Translations under genes and position numbers: made by a program
NCBI GenBank assembly: GCA_038496675.1
Contig: CM076662.1
Span: forward strand, 17,683,632-17,747,631
Origin: Rachycentron canadum
Taxonomy: Eukaryota; Chordata; Actinopteri; Carangiformes; Rachycentridae
Length of the DNA stretch: 64,000 nt
Direction: 5' to 3'
The notes under the pieces: model-generated
What the model saw: only the letters and a program-made list of their open reading frames with translations
Databases searched by the model: none
Told to the model about the DNA's origin: nothing
Part shown: piece by piece, positions 34,801 through 46,784 of the stretch
Layout: every line of letters begins with the position of its first letter
Numbering within the stretch: position 1 is the stretch's first letter

Positions 34801-37800
34801 ACAGGAGAGGAATCAGAGGTCTTCTGAACCGTGCTTGTGTCTTCACCTTCCTTTTTTACTGGCAGAGGTTCATCTGTCTCATCACTTTTGAAAAAATTTT
34901 CTTTCCAGAACTCTCTGTCAAACTCCAAATTCCTGTGGCTGTCTTTCCTGGCCTCTTTCTGCCTGTGGCGGCTCCGCTCTGCCTCATACTCCCTCCTGTG
35001 TTTGTCTTTCTCCTTGTGTTTAAGTTTATGCTTCTTCACTACTTTGCCATCTAAGTCGGTCTTTCGTAAGGCACCTTCAGTGCTGTCTATACTGTTTCCT
35101 ATGCTGCCGTCTTTGTAAGGGCTCGAATGACCATCGTCCCCATCCACACTGGAGTCTTTCTGTTGATGTTTGCTCTTTTCCTTGTGCTTACACCCCTTGG
35201 TGCTGGAGCCTTCAGTGCAGTAGTCTGCGTCTGTGTAGTGGTTGTATTTGACACTGTCCACCGGACATGAGCTGTCACTGATGGAAACGCACATCTTAGT
35301 ATTTTCTTGTTTGAGTGGTGTTTGTTTATCTGTCAGGCTGTGGTTCAGTTTAGGAGATTTGATGGATGACAAATGGAAGAGGTGGACGGATGAGTCATCT
35401 TTTGGACTAAAAGACATCTTGAAGGAGTCTTCGTCCCGACCCTTTTCTGTGCTCTCCGACACAGTTGCTAAAGACAGGACCAAAGTTTTGCTGTTCTCTT
35501 TCCCATCCTCCTGGTTTTCCTTGTTTTTATTCTGGCTCTTACTCTTCCTCTTAACTTTGCCCTTGTCCTTTTGCTCAGCATTGTCCTTTTTAGACCTTGT
35601 GTCTGTCTTGAGGTTGTCTGAGCTCTGAGAGCAGGTGGGCGAGTTCCTTTTCTCTGAGAGGCTCTCCATTTCGTCACTGGACGTGTCCGAACTGCAGTGG
35701 ACACGGGAAGTCTTCTGCTTTTTCGACTTGGAGGAGGAATCCCCCTTGCCACCCTGCTTTCCTGACACATGATTCCTATCTTTGTCCTCCTTCTCCCGCT
35801 GCCTTAGTTCCCTCCGGAGGATGTGTCTGTCGTTCAGGGCTTTACTGAGATCCTCCTCCTCTTCCTCGTCCTTGAACTCATACTCATCCAGCCCTGGCAT
35901 GGATGATGACGCTTTTGTGGCTGGTTTGCCATCTGAGTCCTTTTCAGTATCAGAGTCTTCCATGTTGTCATCCACACTGGATGGATTAACAGAAGGTGGG
36001 TCTTCAGACTCTGTGGAGAGGAGAGAACTAATGTTAACATCAAACAATAAAAATAAACAGACTTTATACTGTCATCATACAAGAGCAAGAGCTTGGGCAG
36101 AGTAAAGCCTTTGACACACTGCTGACATGTGCTGTGAGGTGCTTGGCCAGTGTGTAGGATATGCCAGTAAAATGACAGGATGTTAATATGCGACTAAAAA
36201 ACAAGAGGGTCAGCAAAAGGCTGCAGCCTTCTCTGCATACCTGAAGAGCTGTCATCTTGGTCCGACAGTGGCACCTCTCCCTTCAATAACTGCTCCAGCT
36301 CCTGGGAGTCTGCTACGTCCACGGGGCGCTCCCCACGCTTGTTGGCCTGGAAGGCGTTTCCACCGTGACGTAGTAGCAGCTTCACAATCTACACAAAACA
36401 GAACAAAAATTGATACTGAGAATCTCTCCAACAAAACCATAAAGCTAAACATCACATTTGTAGAAAAACCTTTTTTTTTTAAAATTCAAAACAACTTGAT
36501 TTGCTGCAGATATTCAGTCTAACATCCTACACATTATAATAACTGATGCTGCAATCTCATGAGAAAAGGCTGTGCACAATGTACATTTGGTTTAATTAAA
36601 CATTGAATATCATACATGGTACAAACAGTCAAGGTCTTGATGGAGATAAATGTTTCTGCCATGTGACATTAGAACAACACAGACACTTATGTGACAAAAT
36701 TCATGTCTACATGTGCACATTGGGATAGAATTTCTTCTTCTCTGTTCTGTAACAATTCAGTCAATACAAGTACAAAACCAGTGACTTTTCTTTCACGTCC
36801 TACATTAATGTGACAGGACAACCTGCAGGTTAAGCTCTTACGTCTTTATGCCCGCTGCTGGAAGCATCATGGAGTGGCGTGTCGTCATCTAGACCCTGTG
36901 TGTTCACCTCTGCGCCTGCTGCTATTAAGACCTTGGCCACATCGTAGTAACCGAGATTACAGGCTTCGTGGAGAGGAGTCCAGCCTGGCCAGGGCAGAAA
37001 AACAATAACAGCAGAGAGGTTCAGAGGGCTTTTACTTTTATCAGCAGGTCACAGTTGCAACTACTTTCAAATGTCAGCAGCCATCTGCGTTGGGAAATTA
37101 GGCAGATAGAGATAGAAAAAATATTTACAGAGTGAAAATGAATCTACGCATGAATCCACACATGCACAGACGTTAATCTGCACATTGCTGTATGTTTTTA
37201 ACTTTAAATATTAGATGTTATTCTACTTTTTGTCATCAATAGCCACTATACAGACATGATGAAAGGTGATTATCACCGCCTTGGGCATCATACCTGCAAA
37301 GTCTTTGACGTTGACATCAGCTCCCAGGCTAATGAGCTCTTTAACTTGCTTGGCATCTCCCCGGATGGCTGCCATGTGAAGGGGCGTCTCCCCTCGCTCG
37401 TTCCTCTTGTTGACCTTGTCCTTCTGTCGGGATGAGGCGCTGCTGGGGACTTTCTTCTGCACAGGGGTCGTTTGAGAAGGGTGACTGGGTGTAGAGTCTG
37501 GGCACAGGCAGGGAGAAATAGGACTTAATTGATGCTTCAAGCAAAAGTCTGTCACATGCTGAGATAACCTGCAATAGGGAAAGCACAGTGTTGAGCAGTC
37601 ACAGCAAAACCCCTTTTACTGTGAACCCACAAGGAGGCATTAATTAAAGGAGCAGTATTTTGGGAAATATGCTTAATTGCTTTCTTGCTGAGTTTGATGA
37701 GAAGGCTGATACCAACTGCACATCTGTTCAGCATTTAGGTCAAACTTCACCTACACAATCACACTATAAGGCTACAGTAATATGGCAACATTCAGGGCTC

Positions 37801-40800
37801 CAGACTACGACAGTTTACTTGCATTTTGTGCCCATTTTTGGAGGATGGTGACACTGTGTCAACCAAAGAACACAAGTTGGTTTACACATGGATCCTGTAT
37901 CAAGGGAGGATAGATATTTTTGATTAGCAATGTTCATATGCAGCACGTGAATGTTCAAAAGCCTGTTAATTACAGTATCAGGCTAGCATAGCTGGAAAGT
38001 CATGAATTTAAAAAGAGAAACATTAAAACACAGCAATATGACAGATTGGGTTAGTAGCATGACTTAACAGTACAAGGCAATTCCAGTTAACATTTAATAG
38101 TCGACAAAAATGACAGATTTTTCATTCATGGCTTTTCTATTGATCATGCGACCAAAGATGCCCTTCATCATCTGGCGACAGAGGTAGGGTGGCGAGAGAG
38201 GACAGCCTTGGGCATTAGAGGGGCCATCTTCCAAGCTGCAGTGGCGACCTTTATTGTGCCCTGTCATTGGTTGCCACATGTGGGTAGGTCATGTGGACAT
38301 CAAAGCTGACGTTAGAGAAAAAAAACCTATGGTTTGATTCTCACCTCTCCAATGTGTTAAAGTAAATACTCTTTAAACCACCATTAGGGGCAGAGCATAG
38401 AAATTCAATAAGAACATTTTATATCTAACTTGATTCTACAGAAAACAGATTTATATTACTTGGTCTTGATCTTATTCTTCACTCCTTTCAGAAACAGCAA
38501 TGACACCAATCTGGTTTAAGAGGAGTATCAAGGACATGGACAAATCCTCCCAGTGCCTTTGGGAGATGATGTTCACCACAAAGCCCTACTGTTCTCATTA
38601 CGAGGTACAAATCAAGATGTTGTGAACGTATTGTTGCTGTTATTGCTTCTCAATAAAAATCAAAGCTAAAATATTCTTCATATTCTTTCTATTCCAACCC
38701 ACATCTTGTGCACATTATGCTGAGGACACAGGGAGCATGAGCCCAGAAGATGATTAAACTTGATGTCAGACGGTCGCTGCATGTGGACACAGTGGAGGAC
38801 CTGATTAGAAGAAGTCTTGAGGGACCTAACTTGGAGGAGTTTGATGCCAAAGAAGCCATACAGATGTGGTTCAGTTGGGGTAAAAGGCGGGGGAGGCATA
38901 TGTGAAGGAGTCCCTATTTACTTGTTTACATTTGTAAATGGGTTATTAGATGTCTTTTTAAACAAAGCACTTTTTAACTTCTCTATAAGCACCACTTCAT
39001 TTTGTCACTTACTCCTTCAAAATAAAACACATTATTTCTGTATATTGTCTATTTATTACCATGTATTTATACAGTTGAAGTAAATAGTATTAAAATCCAA
39101 TAAAAAAAAAACTTGTAAGTGCATGTGATATTAAGTGGTGCTCCTAAAGGCAGTAAAGAAAAGAAGTCATTCAGGAGCCCTGGTTTCACAGTTGACACAT
39201 GTAGAGGAAAAAGAAAAAAAAAAAAAAGTAAAAACCACAGAAACAGGAGAGGAGAGTCAAACATCTGCACAACACGAGGAGATATTGGTGATATTTGGAA
39301 ACGGTTCAAATTTGGTTGGGATGGGAAACACAACAAACCTTTTCCAAAAAAACATCCCAGCATACTGAGTACAAGGGGAGCCAAAGTCTACAGTCTTCTC
39401 ACACTGTTCCTTTAACAAGTACGGCACAAGATTGTGCAACCACCATGAGACAGGTTTTACTAGAAACCTAATAAACTGTACTTATGTCTCTTTATTTCCA
39501 GCAGGTATTAATCATTGACTTACAACATTTCATTTTGGAAAAAAGGCAATAACCTGAGTCATTTAGCTTGGTTACATATGAGAGGGAAACAATGCAATAA
39601 CTGTAAAAACCATTTAAAATATAGCACAGCAGCTTTCTCTCTAGTCGAGCAGCTACATTAAATATTAGACACTGCCCTGTTCTCAACCTTGAAATATTAA
39701 AAGTATAAGCTTGTTAAAATGTTTAGAAGCATGACTCATCCAACAGTAAATACACTCTGAGGCATGTTAGGGATGTGGTCACAAACCTGGACTGTTGGCA
39801 GTCATCTGCATTAGGAGAGCCATCTGTTTGCGCTCTGACAGAGGATACCCAAACAAAAGGTTGGGAGCCTGGGACTTCTTGCCCCCAGCCTCCTTTTTCA
39901 CCTTCTTCTTGTCTGGTCCGTCTTTATCTGCAACAAAACCAAGAACGATTTTAGATAGATAAGTCCAAAGAAAAGTAATTTTCGAACAGAAACTTAATCG
40001 TCACAGTGACATTGTTTTCCTCTTCCCCTTGTATCTGTTGCGCATGTGAAGAAACAGATGACAAGCATGAGGTTTGACAAAGGGACAAAAAAATAGACTG
40101 CATTCTCTTAAGCCAGCCAAGTGCAGACGGCACTCCTCGCTGCCCCCACCCCTCCCCCCGTCTCCGTCGGTCAGTTGTTACTAAACACAGACATGCGTGA
40201 GCTGTAACGGGGTAGATGCATGGCGAAAACACACACACGTGCATGTGTATGTGTGCCTACAGCAGCATAGTAGCGCGAAGTAGGTGATGTGACTTGAAGA
40301 GGACACGGGGGCTGAGGATCGGGCTGCAGCGATTACCTGCGTATATCCTGCAGGGAGGCACTAATCTCTCTCCCCAGGTCTCACTCGACTGGCCTGGGTC
40401 TGAGTCATCTACAGTGCAAAGCAGAGAGGATGGGAAGGGGAGAGAGGAGGGAGAGGAGAGCAAGGGGAGGAGGGGTGGGGTTGGAAGGGTGGGAAAGCAC
40501 TGCATTAACGTTCTCTCTCTCTCTCTCACTCTCTCTCTCTCATTCAAATACAGACAGGCACAAAGGCAGACTTTCACTCCACGCACAGATTATGAGTCAT
40601 GGCAACACAAGAGACAGGAGAGAAGATCCAGTCTGAGGTCGTCAGTGGAGTCATTACTTCCCCTCTGCCTACAGCTGCTCTGAGCTGAGAGGCACTGTGT
40701 GAAAGGCTGTTGGAAAGGCAAAGCCACCCTCCATGCTAGTTTGAGTTTACAACTTGTGCAACATAAATTATACTCAGTGAATTCAAAATTGAGGGTTCTG

Positions 40801-43800
40801 GTCTGTATGAACGATGCAGGACCACACAATGAAAATCATTACATTGAGCTTTTCTCTGCAGAGAAGATGAAGGCAAACACGCAGTCTGTAAAACGCTTTA
40901 CTGTATTTCATTTCCTGTAATTGAGGCTGGATGACCAAACAAACTATTTCCTGGTTTCAAATCTGATGTAAACCTCTAGTTAAACATTCAATTAAATGAT
41001 GGAAGCAGAATAGTCTATTTATCCAAGTAAAGGAGGTAAGATGAAGGAACAATGTCTCCAATGTGAAGCTAAGCACATTTTATCTCACACAGAGCAGTTG
41101 TCATCCCACTTTCTTGCAAGTGCATGGACATTATTAGGGTTTAAAGGAGAAGGCTGTCATTATATTTATGTTTTACATTTATGTTGTCAAATACCATAAA
41201 AAGATTTTCATCGCCAAGACAGCTGGTTCCTACTGAATCTACTTAAAAAAAGGCTGTGGATATTGTTAGCCAACATCTCTCAGACATGACTAAATGGAGC
41301 ATTTTTGGGGGCACTAGTGCCAATTCATAAACATTTGGCAGAATACAGCATTTACAACATCAGAACAGTGTATGTGGAACTTAAACTACACTATGTGCAG
41401 TGTGATGAAGGAACATTACACTCAGTAGTGTAGCTCACTGATGTCCTTTGGCTTGTTGCCAATTATAAAAAAAACAAAACAAAAACAGAATCTCAAGTAT
41501 AAACTCACATTTTTATTTGACTACATTTAGAACTATTTTACTCCATATACACATCATCCCATTTGCTGTTTTTATTTAGCCTCATTAAAACAAAAAAAAA
41601 CCCCAACTTATTAATATATATATATATATATATGATTCTTGTTATTCCACACAACAGGCGACAACTTCATTAGCATCAAGTTTGGATCCTGTTGCCAAAC
41701 AAATGTGAACCCTTTGACCCATTGACAGTCCCTATAGAAAAGGTTCAACCACAGGCCACCAGGAGGCACTGTGTAGACATGGCAGTGAGCCAGCAGCATG
41801 GCTGGTGGAGGAGGAGAAAGGAGGAGCATCAACTGTCCTTACCGGTGTCTGAGTCTCGCTCCTCTGTGCGGGGCGGACTGGTAGTGAAGGAGAGCTTGCG
41901 CTTCATGGAAGACTTGGCTTTCCCTTCCTTCCCCAGCAAGTCACTCCGGTCCAGCTTCGGAGTTTTGGTGAATGGGGACAACTTGTCTTTGCTCTGTCAG
42001 AGGCATGAAGGAAAAAAGCACAAGATAAATTAGACATGAAATACGGCAAAGGTGTGGCCAATTTTGTGAGTTGCGCATGTTTTTATATGTAAACAATAGC
42101 CACAACAGAGGCAGCAACAGTTAAAAAAGCTCTGTTAACAAGCTTGATAAATCAGTTGAGATTAGCATGTGGGCAGAATTTCATCTTGCTAAAACGTGAC
42201 TCCAACATAAACTGCACTTGATCACATTGCAGGCTGTGTTGTGTCTCTGCAACGTATTGTTTGGGTCTTGCAGGCAGCAGGTTTGCCTGCATGACTCACT
42301 AAAATCTTAGTCCCAAGGCAGGGACTCTGCCCAGTGAAGAGTACAAGATTAGGAGTGACTCGTTTTCCTCTGGTTGCACAACAATAAAAGAAATAAGTCT
42401 ACAGTGGCAGTGTGAAAATTTTCACAGTGCTTTGAGTCCCATACCCAGAAAAGAGTTAAATAATAATCCAAAGCTCAAAACACACTTAGTTTCCAACAAT
42501 ATAAGACTGTATAAGTAGAAAATCCAGGAGGTCAAGGCTAACTTAAGGGTCTAATTTAATGCAAGAAATGCCTACAAATAACCTACATATACATGGCTTA
42601 CGATTTTGTCAATACAGGCTCAATGCTAAGCAAACTTACTGTCATATTAGGTGTAGCTGCAATTGTTTTGGTGACCAAAGTGTGGGTCATAATTAATTTG
42701 GTCTTTTTATGAATATATCTTTACTACCTGGGTTCTACAGAAGATCCTAAAATTATGGTAGGACCGCTGAGGAGGAAAATACTCCAGTGCATGAATGCGC
42801 ATCATAAGCCTAAACAGCCACACCAGTAAATCTGTTCTACCAAAATGACTTACACTTCCAGTTACTGGGCTCTTGTACCCTGATCTGCATACAAAGCCTT
42901 TTCAGTACCATTACTTTTTGTGAGCTGCACTAGTGCAAGGAAATACATTTCTGGCAGGAGGAAAAAATGTCTGCAGTGTGGTGCTTCTTTGATCTCAGTG
43001 AAGCAATGTGCCAGCTGTGCAAAGCTGGAGTGTCTGGCGGTGCTGAAAGTAGAGGAGAGTCAAAATGAGAGGCACTTCTGCCTTAAAAATAAAAGCAGAT
43101 GTAGATTGTCTCCTTCAATTATAGAAAGATAATCAAGTAGTGTTGGGGGGGTTAAAGAAAAGTCAGTTGTTTTATGTTACCAGTTATCAGTACAGTGCAT
43201 AATCAGTAAATATTTAATGAGTGGTCCTCAGTCTGCTTGTTGTGTCAAAAAAGACAATTGAATGAGCGACTTTCTGATCCACCAGATCCAGATTTAGACT
43301 GGATATCTGATCAAATCATTTGTCTAATATGACAACACCAGTGTCAACATGCACATGCAGGGTTCTCAGAATCCACTGAACTTAGTCGAGAATAGCGTAG
43401 CTAGAAGGTGAGATGTGCTCCATGACAGCGCCCAAATGTTTGTATATAAAACTCATGCAAATGCAGACAAAAAAAAAAAAAAAAAAGAAATTGTCACAAT
43501 GACCAAGCAAAACATAGCCTGGTGCAGAAATGTGTCAGAGAAAACGTAAGATATTTCAGCACTAGGGGAAATTTTTTACATCTATTTCAACCTTAACCCT
43601 TAATGCACATGGTGACTTGCAAAACTGCTGAGGAAGATAATTTGCTTATTAGCATTGCTAGCAATTCTCAAATCACATGCAAGTCACATGTAAAGTCATT
43701 TTGGATTCAGAGCAGCTCCCACTTGGCCCTTGAGGGGAGACTGTCTTGTCATCTGCTGTTTCTAATGTCAAAAATTACCCTCAACTTTTAACATGGACCT

Positions 43801-44934
43801 AAAATTCTTACAATGCTCAGACGAAATGGAAATTTGAACATCTGCAAATCCATGAGAACTGGGCAAACGCCATATGCTGATGAAGAACATGAGATAAGAC
43901 AGAAAGCAGAACAGCTTGGATTTTGTCAACTGCTGTTTTCCAAATCAAAAATGAACTCCTGAACTTCTGAAAACTAAAGCAAATGTTTATGCTGTACTCA
44001 GAGTATATGGATGTATTTTTCCCTGGAGCTTATGATGGGGAAAAAAAAAAGCATCTTGCATTTGAGGATTAGACAATTACGTGTTCACAATATCAAATAC
44101 TTTTTAAATGGAGACAGGATAACATGGTTTTCTACACTTACAGTGTGTTGCATTATGAGTTGTTTGTAGCCTTAATGTTACTGGGCAACCAAGTATTTCG
44201 AGCCCGTTTATAGTGAGGCTTTCTGAGTTAGTCAGCCCTGTAAGTGTTTGGTTTGCCCAGTATCACCTGTAGGAGTTTCAGATGGTAGGTGTACTGTTGT
44301 TTTGCAGGCATGGAGGACATAAAAAAGTGAAAACAACTTTAAAGTGTCTCTGATGTCCCCAATGCAGAAATGAACCAGGGAGGAAAAAAAAAAAAACAAA
44401 CATCTGTCTAACAACCAAGAATTACAGCTGAGACAGATGATGAGCTCAAAGAGACGGTCTGAAAAATGCTAACTGTCAGAGAAAATGACAGTTTGTTGTT
44501 TCACGTATACAAAAAAGGAAAATCTTCAATGATGAGAAAAAAATGCTTTCCTGAAAAAGTATTTTTCCTCAAAAAACAGCTCGGAGTGTCGTCTTACAGC
44601 CAAGGTCGTCCTATACATCTTCTGCACAATTATGTAATTTTTTAAAATGAAAGCTGAGGTTTTGTACAAGGAGTACGACTATACAACTGCAATCGTAAGA
44701 ATGAGCTTTGATCTAATTCTCTACTGTAGACCCATATAGGTCAGATCATAAAAAGGCAAGCTTGAAACTAGACTGTATCTATGCAGCAAACAGAGATCCT
44801 TTAAATGGAAGAGTGAAAAAATACATTGACATTTGTCTCTTCTTCTGTGTTATGGTGCGTCTGTGATCACGTACCTTCTTCCCTGCCTGCTTATCCACCA
44901 TGGCTCCATCTCTGTCGCTCCCAGGTTTGGCCAT
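28669..44934 (-). CDS. ankrd12: Ankyrin repeat domain-containing protein 12, twelve coding exons
   Basis: ANKRD12 (ANCO-2) is a large nuclear protein related to ANKRD11. It binds p160 coactivators and HDACs and represses nuclear-receptor transcription. Exons in gene order: 44875-44934, 41843-41993, 40337-40408, 39787-39927, 37294-37497, 36842-36984, 36241-36388, 31581-36010, 30479-30577, 30091-30234, 29887-29982, 28669-28854; 5874 nt, 1957 residues (human about 2060 from memory). Three ankyrin repeats cover about 176-300. A long Lys/Glu/Ser-rich region follows, with REFWKENFF near 672 and a conserved NDDLMQTSFERML block near 1057. The C-terminal domain from about 1725 is highly conserved and ends VEVNDDFDLTPI, which separates it from ANKRD11. 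A TAG in frame 10 codons before the ATG supports the start. All introns are GT-AG with matching phases. Confidence 0.97.
29495..29600 (+). repeat. interspersed repeat B, copy 3
   Basis: CTAGGGCTGCAACTAATG...CATTGATTAATC and a later AAATAGTGAAAACTG. This is the left end (GGGCTGCAACTAA) of a short repeat also found at 48005 and, inverted, at 57075. Confidence 0.6.
29887..29982 (-). CDS. ankrd12: ankrd12 coding exon 11
   Basis: 32 codons, SDDGKTSVRDRFNARQFMSW, LQDVDDKFDKLK, phase 0. Confidence 0.97.
30091..30234 (-). CDS. ankrd12: ankrd12 coding exon 10
   Basis: 48 codons, [20 protein letters not shown] to VYNMPQDVQ, phase 0, near-identical to the family. Confidence 0.97.
30479..30577 (-). CDS. 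ankrd12: ankrd12 coding exon 9
   Basis: 33 codons, ITPPPSLPEQLKEMFKQQEV to LQHSIER, in phase 0, strongly conserved C-terminal domain. Confidence 0.96.
31581..36010 (-). CDS. ankrd12: ankrd12 coding exon 8 (giant central exon)
   Basis: One uninterrupted 4430-nt exon, residues 307-1783. It is extremely rich in Lys, Glu, Asp and Ser, with many KEK/RDRD runs and basic nuclear-localisation-like clusters (KKHKLKHKEKDKH). Conserved islands are SVNPSSVDDNMEDSDTEKDS, HLFHLSS-KSPK, FDREFWKENFFKSDE, NDDLMQTSFERMLSLKD, HPRKRKMPKV and ERANPYYEFLHIRKKIEEKR. The ANKRD11/12 family shows the same single huge exon. Long plus-strand frames opposite it are composition artefacts. Confidence 0.97.
36241..36388 (-). 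CDS. ankrd12: ankrd12 coding exon 7 (end of ankyrin repeats)
   Basis: IVKLLLRHGGNAFQANKRGE, RPVDVAD, then an acidic EVPLSDQDDSSS linker. The phase-1 end joins SESEDPP in the giant exon. Confidence 0.96.
36842..36984 (-). CDS. ankrd12: ankrd12 coding exon 6 (second and third ankyrin repeats)
   Basis: WTPLHEACNLGYYDVAKVLI, AAGAEVNTQGLDDDTPLHDA, SSSGHKD: one full repeat and the first half of the next. Confidence 0.97.
37294..37497 (-). CDS. ankrd12: ankrd12 coding exon 5 (first ankyrin repeat)
   Basis: STPSHPSQTTPVQKK, then KVNKRNERGETPLHMAAIRG and ISLGADVNVKDFAG, a canonical ankyrin repeat with the TPLHMAA and LGADVN signatures. Confidence 0.97.
38492..38660 (+). other. exon-like segment antisense in an ankrd12 intron
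   Basis: On the plus strand a good acceptor (ttcactcctttcag, ending 38491) is followed by an ATG frame of 41 residues (38500-38625) rich in Lys, Met, Cys and Trp. AATAAA follows at 38652-38657. It has the form of a 3' terminal exon, but I recognise no family. It could be a decayed retro- or transposon fragment. Confidence 0.25.
38750..38905 (+). other. short protein-like frame, unknown origin
   Basis: A 51-codon plus-strand frame contains VEDLIRRSLEGPNLEEFDAK and EAIQMWFSWGKRRG. The composition and the EFDAKEAIQMW pattern look like real protein, perhaps the tail of a transposon-derived (hAT/ZNF862-like) gene. The resemblance is a faint memory, not an alignment. Confidence 0.2.
39787..39927 (-). 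CDS. ankrd12: ankrd12 coding exon 4
   Basis: It encodes DKDGPDKKKVKKEAGGKK and the conserved LFGYPLSERKQMALLMQMT block before the ankyrin repeats. Length 141 nt, also a multiple of three. Confidence 0.94.
40337..40408 (-). CDS. ankrd12: ankrd12 coding exon 3 (small)
   Basis: A 72-nt exon, DSDPGQSSETWGERLVPPCR, aligning with the remembered TDSDPGH-SENWGERL of human. Its length is a multiple of three, so it could be skipped without shifting the frame. Confidence 0.9.
40511..40541. repeat. (CT)n microsatellite
   Basis: CT units with one CA interruption, about 100 bp upstream in gene sense of the 72-nt exon 3; it may serve as an extended pyrimidine/purine tract. Confidence 0.85.
41613..41633. 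repeat. (TA)n microsatellite
   Basis: About ten TA units in the ankrd12 intron between coding exons 2 and 3. Confidence 0.9.
41843..41993 (-). CDS. ankrd12: ankrd12 coding exon 2
   Basis: SKDKLSPFTKTPKLDRSD to RTEERDSDT. The KSKDK and MKRKLSF blocks match the family. It ends with one base of the Asp codon. Confidence 0.92.
41994..44874 (-). other. ankrd12 intron between coding exons 1 and 2
   Basis: It is 2.9 kb with poly(A) runs near 43470 and 44041. The only protein-like item is the CxxC frame at 42920-43132. Confidence 0.5.
42920..43132 (+). other. zinc-ribbon-like open frame, possibly a gene fragment
   Basis: A 70-codon frame whose middle reads GRRKKCLQCGASLISVKQCA then SCAKLEC, giving two CxxC knuckles 12 residues apart. 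It lies antisense in the ankrd12 intron between coding exons 1 and 2. It has no obvious promoter or splice context and may be chance or a domesticated/transposon remnant. Confidence 0.15.
44875..44934 (-). CDS. ankrd12: ankrd12 coding exon 1 (start)
   Basis: It has 20 codons, MAKPGSDRDGAMVDKQAGKK, with a good start context (GCACCATGG). Its MV-K...G-K end matches the family N-terminus. The upstream in-frame TAG excludes a longer frame. Confidence 0.88.
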
Positions 44935-44988
44935 GGTGCGGCACCTGACTAGCTGTGACAGCTACAGCACAGTATGGTCATCATGCAC
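44935..44988 (-). other. ankrd12: ankrd12 5' UTR part of exon 2
   Basis: A tctccag acceptor ends at 44989, giving a 54-base non-coding lead before the ATG with an in-frame TAG. Confidence 0.7.
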
Positions 44989-46784
44989 CTGGAGACAGAC
45001 AAAACAAGAGCAATGAGAAGGATTTTGATTCTGCCACATCACAGTCTGAGCGAATGGCTGGCTTAGTGTTTCTTGAGACTTGGTGTAAACAGGCAGCAGA
45101 CACTGGGAGGACATTTTTAAATACAGGTACAATTAAATGACAATCCCTCATAGAGGCTGTTTAAAGGTTAAGCTTTATACAAACATCTGCATCACAGAGG
45201 AAACCAGAGCTAAGTTAAGAAAAGTCACTTCACCGTAGAGAGAAGTGGCAGTGTATAAAATGGTACTACAACAAAATGTAACTCGGCTGTGTTTCATGAT
45301 GTAGGTTGAGTGGATCAGTAAGCATGGATTTTTTTTTTTTTTAAATTGAAATTTCCATTTCACTTCTTAAGACCGACCTTTAAAGACAGGCAGCATGAAT
45401 CACAGCTATAGGGACTCTAAGAGGCAAAAGTTTCTGAGAACAAAACGTCCCCCGGCATGTTGTCACTCTGACCTACTCATCAGTCTAACCAAGCTTCCTT
45501 CTGATGTGGTTTGTGTCAGTGTAGTAACAAGTAACACAACACTCAGCTGAAAATGCTCAGCATCGCATGTGTCAGTTATGTCACATGAAGCTTTTCAGTC
45601 ATAAGACCATCTTCAACAGAACTACCATCAAACTTTCCCTGCTCCTCTTTTACACACACTCATAGAAAGAACATCTTCTTCAACATAAATACTATCTGTT
45701 TACCCTATGAAAGTCCCTCCCTTTACTCTGAATTAAGAAACCTGAAAGCTACTGATAAGGCATGAAGCAGCCTCCATCCTTTATCCTCCTAATAAGAGAA
45801 GTAGCACGTTTGTTTGTTTTGTACAGTTCTAACTAAGTTGACCCATCTTGCTAAAAGTGTTACAAACTTTCCAATATTTTATGGGAAATTCTTCCAATTT
45901 ACTAATTTATTTAAAATCAACATTATGTGAATGGCAGATATTACAGTTGCTATTGAGGATAAAATTATACCCTTTTATTTAACCCAGTTACATTCATGAA
46001 CTTGCAACATAGTTCACTACGTTTTAAGGTCAAACATGTTCTGAGAGTTTCGATCGCTAGATTAGTTGAACAATGGATCAAACCAATCATTTGCTTGTCA
46101 TTTCTGTCCAGTCATTTAGGTCGTTTTGTGATTACAAATCCACACTCTTGTGTGGCTAAGCTACACAGCGCAAAATTAGCAATAGATTCAGTATGTTGAC
46201 CAATCTAGGATGTAAACACCATGGAAATGAGAAAAAACACAGATGCAAGTGGCTTCTTTTAAATTCTTTTAAACAGCTCAAAAGGACAGAAGTGCCAACA
46301 CCACACCAGTGACACTAACATCAATCCATATGATGTAAAATTGAAACTATACTAGTGCTGTGGCTAAATCGATTATAACAGACTGCAGGCCTTCAATTAT
46401 GAGACATCAAGTTGATAGCAAGCATGGTACAGCATTTCATACTCATCATTTTCACGTGGGACAATTATGTGACCTATTGAGGATGAGCCACAAGCCTTAC
46501 AAGTTTAAGTAGCTTAATGCACTCAAAGACAAAGGCATAAACACAGTTACTGCTCCAAATGAACACCTACTGGTTTTGTGCCTCTGTCAACCAGTCAAGT
46601 TACAGTTTATATTCATCTCAGACTCATATTAAGAAATACTTTAGAAAGGAATTTAATAAAAAGGTATTAAGAGTATTTGCAGAACATTATGATGTTGCAG
46701 TGAAGTAGATGTACATGTGCCACATGTAATGACCTTCTGTTCAAAGGCTCCTGATGTATTGCCTTCACAAGAATGAGATGTGAA

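Larger units (their letters stand above)
37498..39786 (-). other. ankrd12 intron between coding exons 4 and 5
   Basis: It is 2.3 kb. Apart from the two plus-strand protein-like segments near 38.5-38.9 kb, no feature was recognised. Confidence 0.5.
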
